Source: Persicobacter psychrovividus (GTDB lineage: Bacteria; Bacteroidota; Bacteroidia; Cytophagales; Cyclobacteriaceae). From it: DNA of 64,000 nt. The number at the start of each line of letters is the position of its first letter. The first letter of the stretch is position 1. The stretch covers positions 62,001 through 126,000 of the forward strand of contig NZ_AP025299.1 of NCBI RefSeq assembly GCF_036492425.1, given 5' to 3'. The notes below the pieces were generated by a model. That model searched no databases, was not told the origin of the DNA, and worked only from the letters and a program-made list of their open reading frames with translations. This document shows, one piece after another, positions 36,101-43,602 of this stretch. The position numbers and the translations under genes were made by a program.

Positions 36101-37425
36101 AAATTACTTGGCAATGCTTCGATACAAACCGTTGCGTTACCATCCTGACCTGCATTTGGAGCTTCTTTCACTCCTACTGTAACATTCACTACTACATCAT
36201 TACCACAAGGATTGTTGATCGTATAAGTGAAGTTGTAATTTCCAGCCGCTTGGCTCGAGAAATCAACGCTACCACTACCATTTGGCGTTGGCGTACCTGT
36301 CCAAGTTCCGCCTTCGGTATATCCGCTTTGCAAAGTGGTGAACAAATCAAAGCTGCTGTCATTGTTACAAGCCATTTGCATTTGAGGGTTTGCTGAAGCG
36401 CCCACTGAACCAAATACGGTCACTTTGAAATTACATGAGCCTGAGTAACATCTTACCTGGCTTCCACCTGCACCTGGTGTTCTGTCTTCGTAGTTGAAAA
36501 CAAAGAAAGTATAAACACCTGGAGAAGACATATCATAGCTACCTGCCAATGGTGTACCATTAGTATTGTTCGCTAAATATACTTCCTGATTTCCTCCGAT
36601 AGTATAAAAATCAGACAGTGTAGGAGATGCGTTATCACTCAAACATACTTGCTGAGGCGAAGGACAGGTTGGGTTACCTACTGCCGCTGGGTTACCTAAT
36701 TCGATGGTCAATCCCAAAGGATCCACACAGTCGTTTCCATCCATAATCTGAATAGAATAGTCACCTGCTGGCAAACCTGTGAAGTTACCTGAAGTGTTTG
36801 AAGCCACCGCGTTACCATTACGCATAATGGTATAGGTCAATTGACCTGTTCCACCAGTAGCACCAACGTTAATTGTACCATCGCTACCGCCTGGGCAAGT
36901 AGGATCTGTGCCATTAGGTGTACCTGCAAGAGCAGCAAACGGCTCTGGCATACGATACAAGAAATTATCTTCTGACTCTTTCCCAGTAGCACTCTCAATC
37001 AATTTGAATCCATATTCTACTTCTTCCTGAATATCATAGATGGCAATACTGAACGTATCGCCGAATTCATCTTCAATATTCTTCATATCCACACAGATCA
37101 GTTCAGCTGCATACTGAGATGGAGGAATTAAAACACCCTCTTTATATACTTCGATAATATCTGGGGTAATCCCTCTCCAGTCTACTGCAAGCCATCCGCC
37201 ATCATAGCCATTCGCTGCTTGGCTATCTGACAAAGGAGGCAATGAACAAGGGTCATTACTGGTGATTCTCTGGCTGTTGGCATCGAGCGGACAGTCAGGA
37301 ATATACTTTACAAAAGAAAAGCGCTGTGCCTGCGTGACGTTTGCCATCAGCACAAACAGGAGCATCAAGAAACCCGTGGTCAGGAGCTTCATGAAAAAGT
37401 TATTGTGGTTATAGTTTTGCTTCAT
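30181..37425 (-). CDS. Giant T9SS-secreted adhesin with SprB, SdrD-B-like, HYR and malectin modules
   Basis: A 2414-residue cell-surface protein. After a signal peptide (about 1-34; Met12 is an alternative start) come one SprB-type repeat (about 175-245), several gliding-motility-type beta repeats with conserved NVTV ends (about 330-700), two Ig-like segments, two SdrD B-like domains (from about 925 and 1040; NFVWFDTDRDGIQD, DFVWNDTNGNGIQD, with DxDxDG-like calcium loops), four SprB repeats (about 1270-1595), three HYR-like domains (to about 1840), three malectin domains (from about 1847, 2005 and 2163; YINANGSE, YVNANGRSEY, YYVNAHGT) and a T9SS type A sorting domain (about 2331-2414; VKVYPNPTTDYF). 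Malectin modules bind glucose-type disaccharides, so carbohydrate-mediated attachment is probable. It follows a small secreted-protein gene by 3 bases. Confidence 0.9.
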   Translation of the reverse strand: MKQNYNHNNFFMKLLTTGFLMLLFVLMANVTQAQRFSFVKYIPDCPLDANSQRITSNDPCSLPPLSDSQAANGYDGGWLAVDWRGITPDIIEVYKEGVLIPPSQYAAELICVDMKNIEDEFGDTFSIAIYDIQEEVEYGFKLIESATGKESEDNFLYRMPEPFAALAGTPNGTDPTCPGGSDGTINVGATGGTGQLTYTIMRNGNAVASNTSGNFTGLPAGDYSIQIMDGNDCVDPLGLTIELGNPAAVGNPTCPSPQQVCLSDNASPTLSDFYTIGGNQEVYLANNTNGTPLAGSYDMSSPGVYTFFVFNYEDRTPGAGGSQVRCYSGSCNFKVTVFGSVGASANPQMQMACNNDSSFDLFTTLQSGYTEGGTWTGTPTPNGSGSVDFSSQAAGNYNFTYTINNPCGNDVVVNVTVGVKEAPNAGQDGNATVCIEALPSNFDLFAQLNGSDITTGGTWTGNPTPSGNTVDLTGVAEGEYVFTYTVNGQSPCGSDNSKVTVKVTGAPNAGNPTDEALCYKGSNITFDLDNTNSGADAGVWTATNGGPAPNGNGEITISEAGSFTYQYTVAGGNGCADATANVTVNVDQGKNAGNNATLDLCVGDETSFTLIDLLGGNPDNGGKWTLNNSEVGDDTYARSFDNEADGTTLVFTYEIMQGQPCGASSAQLTVNIAQPSAPVAPAPVEICEGEPVILNAQGNNIVWYASATSTGQIATGNQVNLGVLGVGSGSRFIAINSNGCESERAEVKFTVKPSPAGPQVANQSICEGETATFTTMAQGAKWYDDATLTTPIETGSTFEASNYSAGEYTFYVTAEIDGCVSEAGSFKLTVNDKPAIVNIEDVKKCVEDQVTVNITGTDIASFSWTNDNTAIGLAASGNGNISFVAKNPGSTTIEANIEVTAVSAAGCESKETFKIIIEPKFASIGNFVWFDTDRDGIQDAGEAGVPGVKVLLLDENGVKLDSMNTDMNGFYQFTQLLPDNYQVKFDLSTLPADHVASPQNQGGNDALDSDADANGFTMVTALEINENDLSWDLGINVPAASLGDFVWNDTNGNGIQDPNETGVPHVIVKLKVKKDDGSYDVIAETVTDGNGAYNFANLEPGTTYSVLFDLSSLPAGFGATEANASANANDTKDSDADASTGGMTADIVLGPGEYNPNIDLGVKCIEPIIELHAMANICSSDAQAVALEADIIGDEDVTADMPIKWTTTGAGTFKNDESLITKYYPTAAELENGASIDFTFTAQGLCAEVVKMATVNIHPNPEVTLVSSMNPDCNGDANGSAQFTAMGGTSPYTYEWNGHMDDVTVMDNNGSFDFTAENLAGSIKYTLTVTDAKGCSASGDVTLKNPSKLELEIEETASILCFGDMTGELTAVINGGTYSEIHDDCIFLWTNVGTGETYGERVWSGLGAGTYWLQVLDENGCMASAVYKLKQPPLLEITNIETTDALCYGDSNGKAIITATGGTGDYTYAVAGMDFEGNDVIFAAQSSNAFTTLRAGSYTLTVEDENGCIAQQDFIIGQPDPLEITKIEVLDVTCPENLDGALTITVMGGTMPYEYSLDGQTYQSENIFDGLAKGDYTVYVKDANGCETQKDATIGVQPDVTDPEFTVKPANTMISCGDSELPDNTGMAEATDNCAGVTVSYEDMKARTGECPAFEIITRTWTATDAVGNTSTYVQTIEIKDDSKPYFSAFADHREINFGDSTDPIDGQIEAADDCSGVKHLCFEDGEWNYIDCNTAEFDRNWIAIDSCDNKFMKIQKVTVKGARPLSLTCPEDVNVYAEFGDDGSFVDFKAKVNTTNEGLRVTYSHRSGDFFPIGTTEVTVTATDACGNREECRFNVVVRPTPRENGPIYINANGSEQVTTRSGMVFDYDKYFRGGTGYTHRAKEIYGTDNDEIHRTERYGRNFRYAIPAERGQHYKVTLFFSENYHNAANKRKFSVALEGEEVLEDFDIFREAGGKCIGITREFKVYADDDYLNLAFYCGPNGIDNAKVDGICVMPIGDEEVGTYVNANGRSEYTTAEGYTFKRDGYFSGGSVYKVADATEIAATEDDALYVGERYGRDFSYRIPATAGKHYRVKLFFAEVYHREAGKRVFNVDIDGENKLNRYDIIAKAGGKNIATTETFDVMAQGDELKIRFYKGDNGVDMAKVSAICVMPIDGPAPVITSYYVNAHGTAPYLSDEGFEFSEDQYFYGGRTYYARGAQIDNSFDDELYRSERYGADFKYRIPARAGKTYKVKLFFAENYWQAEGKRSFNVEINGERKLTQFDIFKEAGGMNMAITKEYYVSTEGNKIDIRFFIDEHCADNAKVSAICVTEVDEMPADNSREFVPFAEAVKVYPNPTTDYFNLNVAVDTDDQFAVQLVDMAGVTHNINATSIEKLQDEVRVKVSNMNLGSGLYMVKYNHNGQDSALLKLMIK

Positions 37426-37428
37426 CGA

Positions 37429-37791
37429 TTAACGGGTTCTAAAGTTTTTCTCAAATCTTTCTGCTTCAGGAATCTCCAATGGGTTGTTGGTAATTGCGCC
37501 GTCAAAAGCGATCAGTGCATATTTGATTCCTTTTTTCATACTTCCAAAGGAAATACCTGCACTTCCATTGGCGGTTTGTATGAGTTGGTATTGTCCGTTG
37601 ACTACCTTATAAAAAGCGACTTGCGCATTGGCTCCGAAGCCTGAAACTTCTGTTATCAATACCTTCTCGGTGCCGTCAGCCTCCGCACTGACCTGGACAT
37701 TAAGTACCTTTCCGTCTGCAAAAGCAGAGGCAGTACCAAAAGTCATCATCATTGCCAAAAGGCAAAAAGTTATGTGTTTTAAAAACTTCAT
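37429..37791 (-). CDS. Small secreted protein of unknown function upstream of adhesin
   Basis: A 120-residue protein with a clear Sec signal peptide (MKFLKHITFCLLAMMMTFGTASAFA, cleavage about residue 25) and a mature part of about 95 residues predicted to be mostly beta, lacking cysteines after the signal. I do not recognise the family. Its stop is 3 bases before the start of the giant adhesin, so the two are almost certainly co-transcribed and perhaps translationally coupled; a periplasmic chaperone or accessory surface subunit of the adhesin is a reasonable guess, but only from position. Confidence 0.72.
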   Translation of the reverse strand: MKFLKHITFCLLAMMMTFGTASAFADGKVLNVQVSAEADGTEKVLITEVSGFGANAQVAFYKVVNGQYQLIQTANGSAGISFGSMKKGIKYALIAFDGAITNNPLEIPEAERFEKNFRTR

Positions 37792-38294
37792 TATTGAATT
37801 GATTTTATAAATGATTTTTAATGCGATGGATTAAAGTTTCATCTATGAGGAATTGTAAACTTGGATCATGGTTAAAATTTCAGGTTATGGATAACCCCAC
37901 CGTGGGGTCACTTAAGTTCACAAACCCTGAAAATTATTACATAGTTCCAAGATCATATTGTATTCATTCCCAACAATATAATTGACGGATGAAAGGTAAA
38001 TGACTATGATGATTGCGCTTCAACCTCACCATTTTGAAGGCTAAAAAGTAGATTTAATTATATTAATATGATTTTTCATTGCACTTAACGGGTAGTAACC
38101 GAAAGCTGATACTAAATAATCATATTAACAGGTGAATTCGTCATTTAGGAGGCAGGACGAAAAGGTGCAAATTTGCTGATTTTATCACCTGCAAGGCTGC
38201 GACCCCACCGATAATGGGCAGTTAGTGCCTAATGGTGTGCTGATCGGCAAAGCAGAAGCAATTGATGATGAGGCAGGAAAACGAGGGTAAGAGC

Positions 38295-38320
38295 GATCAC
38301 GAGAGGGACTCTCGCAATAG
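38295..38320. repeat. Dispersed palindrome, copy A
   Basis: GATCACGAGAGGGACTCTCG and a few bases more; a second copy (CTATCACGAGACGGAGTCTC...) is at 43541-43567. Both copies are accompanied by an ACAGATT-type repeat within about 100 bases. Confidence 0.6.
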
Positions 38321-38691
38321 TAATAAGGTGTTTGCCCTCCTACTGGCGCAACGCCTGATTACCACTCAATTTTTTATTGGCCACAGGTTACGCAGAATTA
38401 CACAGATTGCTTTATTTCGCAAATCGCCCATCGTAAATCTGAAATTACTTTTCATCATTTGGTCAAAAGGGTTTCTCATATAAATAGCAAGCGTTATTTA
38501 GGGGTTGCAACACTACTGTTATGTACTCAAATTATAGCTGCCTATGGAGGTGGAGAATTCATTCATAGCAATGGATTAAACGCTTAACATTTCAGGCATC
38601 CGCTATTATTCTTTCCAACTACAGAAAAGATGAAAAAAGAATACAGCTTCTAACCCATTGATGATCCATTACTTATTGAATATTTGGAGGT

Positions 38692-38722
38692 AAAAAAGGG
38701 GAACATTATAAAATATTCCCCT
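38692..38722 (-). terminator. Terminator downstream of the receptor-transposase fusion gene
   Basis: On the minus strand GGGGAATA pairs with the complementary TGTTCCCC end (GGGGAA/TTCCCC core) and is followed by TTTTTTA. It lies about 330 bases past the stop at 39049. Confidence 0.6.
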
Positions 38723-39048
38723 TGATTATCTGATCAATAAATTGTTAAATACACTAAGCGCAATCATTTTTTTGATTCAATTTGTTGGCATCTACCTTTG
38801 AAAGGTCATTTCTTCTAAGGGGTTTTTGAAAGATCTCCAATTTAGGTCATCCAATGGTGATTGCACACCTCTGAAACTACATGCTTAAAGCATAGGAGTC
38901 TTTAGGTTTTGGATACTTCGGATACTTAGCGCGTGTTTAAACCTTTAAATTCATTACCAAAATTCGGCGTTTTGCAGCAGTGATAAATCATTCAACATCA
39001 ATCCAATAATCCGAATTTGAATACGACGGTAAGTTTATAGACACCCAC

Positions 39049-40911
39049 TTATTCATTGTTGTCCACTGCTTCGTTTTCATTAACGAGCAATAGATCATCC
39101 CAGCCATCAATTTGGTTGCCATCCAGGGATTCCATCTGCTTGATGATTTTTTTGGAAAAACGCCAGCAGGTATTTTTCGGTAAGTCCACCCAGGAAGATA
39201 GCTGAATCGACGTTACTTTTCCTTTGTGGGAATAGACCAGAAACACCAGATAAAATGCCTTGATAATGGAAATATGCAGGCGGTGGAAAATGGTTCCGAA
39301 AGTTGGCGACTCATCGTATCCGCATTTGGAACAACGATGGGAAAATGGCTGTTTGCCTTCGGCATGCTGTGTCGATCCGCATTTCCGACAACGGTAGCTC
39401 CCTTCGCTCCATTTCAAGTCGGCCAGGTATTGAAAGCACGATAAATCCGTTGGGAACATCGTTCTGAATTCCTCAAAAGACAGCTTTTTGTTCATCACCC
39501 GTGCTTTTTTTATATTGGAAAGGTCGCCCACCAGGTTCTGATTCTGCCGATTGAGAATCTCATTCATTTTCTTGATCTTTTCTGCCTGTTGCGAAAGCTC
39601 CTCATATGCTCTGCCCAGTTCTTCTTTTTGCCCCTCGACAATATTCTTCTGCTCCTCAACTTCGGCGGTGCGTTCAATGACTTTCTGCGAAATGATCTCT
39701 TCCCGATCCTTTAGCGAAGAAATGGTTTCTTTCTGTGCATGCTCCTTGTCTTTTTTCAGGTCTTTGAAATTTTGCACCAACGCCATGGAGTAAAACAATG
39801 CCTGCAACACCAAACCCACATTGAAGAAATACACCACACGAAAATCATCCTGACTGAAGATACCCATTTTTGGGAGCAGCCCCAGGTAGGTAATCGTAAA
39901 ACCAATCAGGAATAATACCGACCCTTTCTTATAAATAGACGTTCGGCGTATCGCCAAAAAATACAGTAGCGTTGTCGGCAACATATATAGGTAGGGCGCA
40001 ATAGAGGTTACTTTGGCCACAATACTGAAATTGAACCAGCATAACAAAAACAGCCCGTAAGCCACCGCAATACCGTACTTATAAATCTTTTTTCTGATGT
40101 TGAGGTAGGTTACAATATAGACCATCAGCGTTGCGAGGTAAATCGGCATAGAGAAATGATCGAGGAACTGATTTACCCACGGGTGCTCAGGCCATAAATA
40201 CTGAAAGCCGAGGCTGTCTTCATACAACGTCAGGGTGATACTGCCCAGTATGTAGATCATCATGACCAGGTGCAGTCGGTCTTTTACAGAAAGGTAAAAG
40301 AAGAAATTGAAGATCAGCATCAACATCATCAGGCCATAGAACAGGCCGAGGAAAAAATATTCGTTGGTGCTGTAGGCAATCTGAAATTCGGTATTTCTCA
40401 GTTTGAAGATCAAAGGAGAATATTTGGAAGAAGATACCTCCGCAATAAAATACAGCCCCTTTTTATTCAGGTTGCCACGCACCATTTCAGGCGTAACAGA
40501 ATAGATGAAATTTTTGTGATAGGAAGGTTTGCGTTCAAAAGGATACCAATAGCCCGACACCCCTTGATCGTACAATTGTCCGTCACGATAAAAATAAGCA
40601 TGAAGATGATCGATATGCGAATCAATGGCTTCGAGGGTTTGCGGCGCACGATAGAGCTGATCGTTGGGCAGGCGAAAAATTACCCAGTAACTTCCATGCC
40701 CTGCGGCAGCGAAGGCGGGTTCTTCCTGAAATTTTTTAAACTTCCCCTGATGCAATAATTCCAGGGCACGATCCACCCCAATTTTTGATTCTGCATCAAA
40801 ATAATATTGCATATCTGCCGAAGGCACCACATGGTTGCCGTCCGTATCTGCCGCGGCAGTTACCGAAAAAACCGTCAGTAAAAGATTAAAAAAAATGAAT
40901 AAAAAACGCAT
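39049..40911 (-). CDS. 7TMR-DISM receptor fused to transposase-type zinc ribbon and HTH
   Basis: A 620-residue protein of unusual design. A signal peptide (1-20) leads to a periplasmic 7TMR-DISMED2 domain (about 25-175), seven transmembrane helices (about 183-385, 7TMR-DISM type), a cytoplasmic coiled coil (about 385-465) and a C-terminal domain like the N-terminal part of IS1595/ISXO2 transposases: FPTDLSCFQYLADLKW, a zinc ribbon with Cys508-x2-Cys511 and Cys527-x2-Cys530, TFGTIFHRLHISIIKAFY and a helix-turn-helix (about 560-595). The transposase catalytic domain is absent, since only about 25 residues follow. DISMED2 domains are thought to bind carbohydrates, and the ribbon/HTH should bind DNA, so this is probably a membrane-bound sugar-responsive regulator. 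It begins 19 bases after the GH16 laminarinase gene. Domain calls are confident; the regulatory role is inference. Confidence 0.85.
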   Translation of the reverse strand: MRFLFIFFNLLLTVFSVTAAADTDGNHVVPSADMQYYFDAESKIGVDRALELLHQGKFKKFQEEPAFAAAGHGSYWVIFRLPNDQLYRAPQTLEAIDSHIDHLHAYFYRDGQLYDQGVSGYWYPFERKPSYHKNFIYSVTPEMVRGNLNKKGLYFIAEVSSSKYSPLIFKLRNTEFQIAYSTNEYFFLGLFYGLMMLMLIFNFFFYLSVKDRLHLVMMIYILGSITLTLYEDSLGFQYLWPEHPWVNQFLDHFSMPIYLATLMVYIVTYLNIRKKIYKYGIAVAYGLFLLCWFNFSIVAKVTSIAPYLYMLPTTLLYFLAIRRTSIYKKGSVLFLIGFTITYLGLLPKMGIFSQDDFRVVYFFNVGLVLQALFYSMALVQNFKDLKKDKEHAQKETISSLKDREEIISQKVIERTAEVEEQKNIVEGQKEELGRAYEELSQQAEKIKKMNEILNRQNQNLVGDLSNIKKARVMNKKLSFEEFRTMFPTDLSCFQYLADLKWSEGSYRCRKCGSTQHAEGKQPFSHRCSKCGYDESPTFGTIFHRLHISIIKAFYLVFLVYSHKGKVTSIQLSSWVDLPKNTCWRFSKKIIKQMESLDGNQIDGWDDLLLVNENEAVDNNE

Positions 40912-40930
40912 ATCCCTCAGTACATTTTGC

Positions 40931-42961
40931 CTATCCCCGCTTCAAAAATTTAGTGTACACCACTCGGCCATCCTGCAGGATCAGTCTTAACCAATAGAGG
41001 CCTGGTGTGAGTTCTCCAGTGAAAATTTCACCATTTTGCGGAACAGTTGATGATTGTTGCAATTTACCTAAAACATTGCATATTTCATATTGATTCCCTC
41101 CCCAGTTGCCTTCAATTATCAGGCTTTGGTCGCATGGATTTGGATAAACTTTTAGGTCTGAACTGATCGCCGAGCTTAATGGCATATGCTCGACGGTGAT
41201 CGACTGAAGTTCAACGGCTTCCCCTTCTCCAAGCTGATTAAATTGAACGATGGAATAATCATAGGTTTTACCATTCTTTACAGCCTCATCAAGAAAAGAT
41301 TGCTGCCCTGTTGGTAGGTCGATACTCATTGGGGCGTCGTTATCGCCTTTTCTGCTGCGTAAAATTTTCGTCCCTTTCACCCAATCCCCGACGGACAACC
41401 AGCTGACTAATACACCCTGCCCCGCTAATTCTTCGACGGCTGAGTTTTCCACCGCTGCGGGCAGTTGTAGGTTTTCCGCAGGCTCAAACTTGAGTCCCTT
41501 TACTTTTATCTGCCCAGATTTTGCCTCGGCAAAAGCACCATAATTCAGGTAAAACCGTAACCCTTTGACCTGTGTAAAATCAAAATTCCTATGTGCCGCC
41601 ATCAGCGATGCATAATTGTGGTGCAGACGATGAAACTGCCCGTCCATAGCCCACTGTTCAGTATTAAAAACCTCGCCATTACTAAACACCTGCCCACTAT
41701 GGTCGATCCAGTCGATTCTCATGTTGGCGGGTGCGTCGGTCGTGGCAATATCGATGGACATCAATGCATCTTCCGACAGGTCGAAAAGTGCATTGAATGT
41801 TAGATCAAGATAAGGGATGCTACTCGGTTGCGTGATGTCAAAATCAATCGTAGCCTCTTCAGCAGTGGCATTCACTGCTATTTCCCCCAGATGTTTGTCC
41901 GATACTTCCCATTGATTTAAGGAAAGGTCAAAAACGTGTCCCGTCGGCTTTTTTTTTACAGTAACTGCGTGCTCTGACCAATAGACTTCATTATCGTGCG
42001 TCATCTTCAGTTTGATCACATCGCTTTCACCATGCCATTTCACCTGAACTGTGCCTGTTCCCTGTCCCTGCAAAATTTCCACGCCTGTCGGCACGACCCA
42101 TTCGTAATCGGCATCGTCCATAGTCGCCACGGTAAAAGTTTGCTCCGATTCCGCTTCAATAATCGTTGCTCCCTGAATTTCAGGTGCCTGAACTTTTCCA
42201 TAAACCCGAACATAATCCACGAGAAGTTGCTGCGGAAAAATGCTATCATCAACGCCCTGAGCTCCACCCCAAGTTCCACCGATTGCAAGATTCAGAATGA
42301 TGAAATGGGGCTTGTCAAATGGCCAGGTGCTTGCATTTCGAACCGCAGGTGCATAAGTGTAAATCAACTCATCATCCACATAAAATTTCAGTGCGGTTTC
42401 TGTCCACTCCAGAATATAATTGTGAAAAGCCGACTCTGCCGTGCTCAGTGTGTATTTTTGCGTGTTCACGGTCGCCCCGTAACTGCTTGGCGTGTGCGTG
42501 GATGAATGCACAATGCCAGGCTCAAAACCAACATATTCCATGATGTCAATTTCACCACAGGCAGGCCACCCTACCGAACTGATGTTCTCGCCCAGCATCC
42601 AGATGGCTGGCCAGGTACCTCTGCCTTTTGGCAGTTTGGCGCGGACTTCAACACGTCCGTAGGTGAAATTTTTCTGCCCCTGGGTTTTTATCCGCGCAGA
42701 ACTGTAACCATAGGATTCCTTTTTGGCGGTGATCTTCAGCAAGCCCGCCTCCATTTTTACATTTTGTAAATTGTTGGTATAGTTTTGTAATTCATTGTTC
42801 CCAAAGCCACCATCACCGAGGTCATAATTCCAGGCATCTGCATCGGGCAAGCCTGAACCGTTAAATTCATCCGCCCATAGCAATTGCGGGAATTCATCAG
42901 ATTGCGCCGATGCCCATTGGCTGGCGCAACAAATAAAAAGTAGTGTAAAAAGTTTTTTCAT
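40931..42961 (-). CDS. GH16 laminarinase-type endo-beta-glucanase with T9SS tail
   Basis: A 676-residue secreted enzyme. Signal peptide 1-19; GH16 catalytic domain about 25-255 with the EIDIME motif (Glu137 nucleophile, Asp139, Glu142 acid/base) in the bacterial laminarinase form GEIDIMEYVG; a PKD/Ig-like module about 258-340; a probable carbohydrate-binding beta-sandwich (about 345-495); an FN3-like region; and a T9SS type A sorting domain at the C terminus (LKVYPNPCDQSLII). It should cut beta-1,3- or mixed-linkage beta-glucan outside the cell, feeding oligosaccharides to the SusCD pair of the same locus. A terminator separates it from the upstream GH3 gene, so it probably has its own promoter and is co-transcribed with the receptor fusion gene 19 bases downstream. 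Confidence 0.93.
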   Translation of the reverse strand: MKKLFTLLFICCASQWASAQSDEFPQLLWADEFNGSGLPDADAWNYDLGDGGFGNNELQNYTNNLQNVKMEAGLLKITAKKESYGYSSARIKTQGQKNFTYGRVEVRAKLPKGRGTWPAIWMLGENISSVGWPACGEIDIMEYVGFEPGIVHSSTHTPSSYGATVNTQKYTLSTAESAFHNYILEWTETALKFYVDDELIYTYAPAVRNASTWPFDKPHFIILNLAIGGTWGGAQGVDDSIFPQQLLVDYVRVYGKVQAPEIQGATIIEAESEQTFTVATMDDADYEWVVPTGVEILQGQGTGTVQVKWHGESDVIKLKMTHDNEVYWSEHAVTVKKKPTGHVFDLSLNQWEVSDKHLGEIAVNATAEEATIDFDITQPSSIPYLDLTFNALFDLSEDALMSIDIATTDAPANMRIDWIDHSGQVFSNGEVFNTEQWAMDGQFHRLHHNYASLMAAHRNFDFTQVKGLRFYLNYGAFAEAKSGQIKVKGLKFEPAENLQLPAAVENSAVEELAGQGVLVSWLSVGDWVKGTKILRSRKGDNDAPMSIDLPTGQQSFLDEAVKNGKTYDYSIVQFNQLGEGEAVELQSITVEHMPLSSAISSDLKVYPNPCDQSLIIEGNWGGNQYEICNVLGKLQQSSTVPQNGEIFTGELTPGLYWLRLILQDGRVVYTKFLKRG

Positions 42962-43106
42962 AGGATGTGTTTTAAAAAATTTAAAGGCTGTGCAATGGCA
43001 TGAAGCACACTAATGAATGTTTCAAAACCTCCCGCAACAGCCCTGCTTAATCATGAGATTTAAAGAACAGCATCTTTTTTGCCTAAGATGAAAACCGGTT
43101 CAGCAC

Positions 43107-43151
43107 AAAAAAAACAGCTGCAAGGCCACCATTCGGCAGCACTCACAGCTG
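43107..43151 (-). terminator. Terminator between GH3 and GH16
   Basis: On the minus strand CAGCTGTGAG...CTGCC folds with GGTGGC...GCAGCTG, followed by a run of eight T. This separates the susCD-GH3 transcript from the GH16-receptor transcript. Confidence 0.6.
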
Positions 43152-43196
43152 ATATCAGATGGATCTTTTAGAAAATTGAATTCGTTGTATACTTTG

Positions 43197-43258
43197 GTTC
43201 AAGCATCCCGCCTGGATCAAAGGACTTTATAAAGTTAGTCCAAGCGGGACGCTTGAAC
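43197..43258. repeat. Inverted repeat
   Basis: GTTCAAGCATCCCGCCTGGA on the left and TCCAAGCGGGACGCTTGAAC on the right are inverted copies with few mismatches around a 22-base spacer. Confidence 0.75.
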
Positions 43259-43384
43259 TGATGGTAGTATTAATAGGATGTTAAAGACCATGATTACCTT
43301 GATTTAAAGGATTACCATGATTATTTATATTTTGCCTGTTGAAAATATGCTATCACCCTGTCCAATAACAGGACTTCTACTGCC

Positions 43385-43412
43385 GTAGGGATGTTGCATG
43401 CAACGTCCGTAC
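43385..43412. repeat. Palindrome centred on TTGCATGCAA
   Basis: GTAGGGATGTTGC and GCAACGTCCGTAC arms flank the TGCATGCA centre; it resembles small dispersed palindromes common between Bacteroidota genes. Confidence 0.6.
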
Positions 43413-43540
43413 CGATAGGTACAAAAATATTCGACAACCTAATTTATATTAATGATTTGTGACAACAGCTGAATAGATCTCTTCAAAAAAAATCTGTGGA
43501 AATCTATGTAATCTGTGGACAAATCATTACACCTTTCAAA

Positions 43541-43567
43541 CTATCACGAGACGGAGTCTCGCGATAG
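43541..43567. repeat. Dispersed palindrome, copy B
   Basis: CTATCACGAGAC and GTCTCGCGATAG form an almost perfect inverted repeat around GGA; related to the copy at 38295-38320. Confidence 0.65.
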
Positions 43568-43595
43568 TGATATAGTGTTATAGTGTTATAGTGCT
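43564..43595. repeat. Eight-base microsatellite
   Basis: ATAGTG recurs at 43564, 43572, 43580 and 43588 with two variable bases between copies, ending 7 bases before the GH3 stop codon. Confidence 0.7.
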
Positions 43596-43602
43596 AATTT
43601 TT

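Larger units (their letters stand above)
37792..39048. other. Long gene-less stretch with decayed repeats
   Basis: About 1.25 kb without a credible gene. It carries the promoter side of the adhesin operon, a short palindrome ACCCCACCGTGGGGT (37894-37908), a palindrome of the CACGAGA...TCTCG family (38295-38320), a stretch like ACAGGTTACGCAGAATTACA (38383 on) that recurs near 43491, and the terminator at 38692-38722. The open frame 38262-38483 runs through these repeats and is rejected. Confidence 0.55.
42962..43602. other. Repeat-rich intergenic stretch between GH3 and GH16
   Basis: About 640 bases with no gene but a dense set of small repeats and hairpins: terminator 43107-43151, inverted repeat 43197-43258, a doubled ACCATGATTA (43288 and 43314), palindrome 43385-43412, ATCTGTGGA-type repeats 43491-43520, palindrome 43541-43567 and an 8-base microsatellite 43564-43595. 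Confidence 0.65.

Noticed and set aside
38262-38483. Plus-strand open frame of 73 codons in the long gene-less stretch
   Set aside because: It runs through dispersed palindromes and decayed repeats, with no start context or recognisable protein features.
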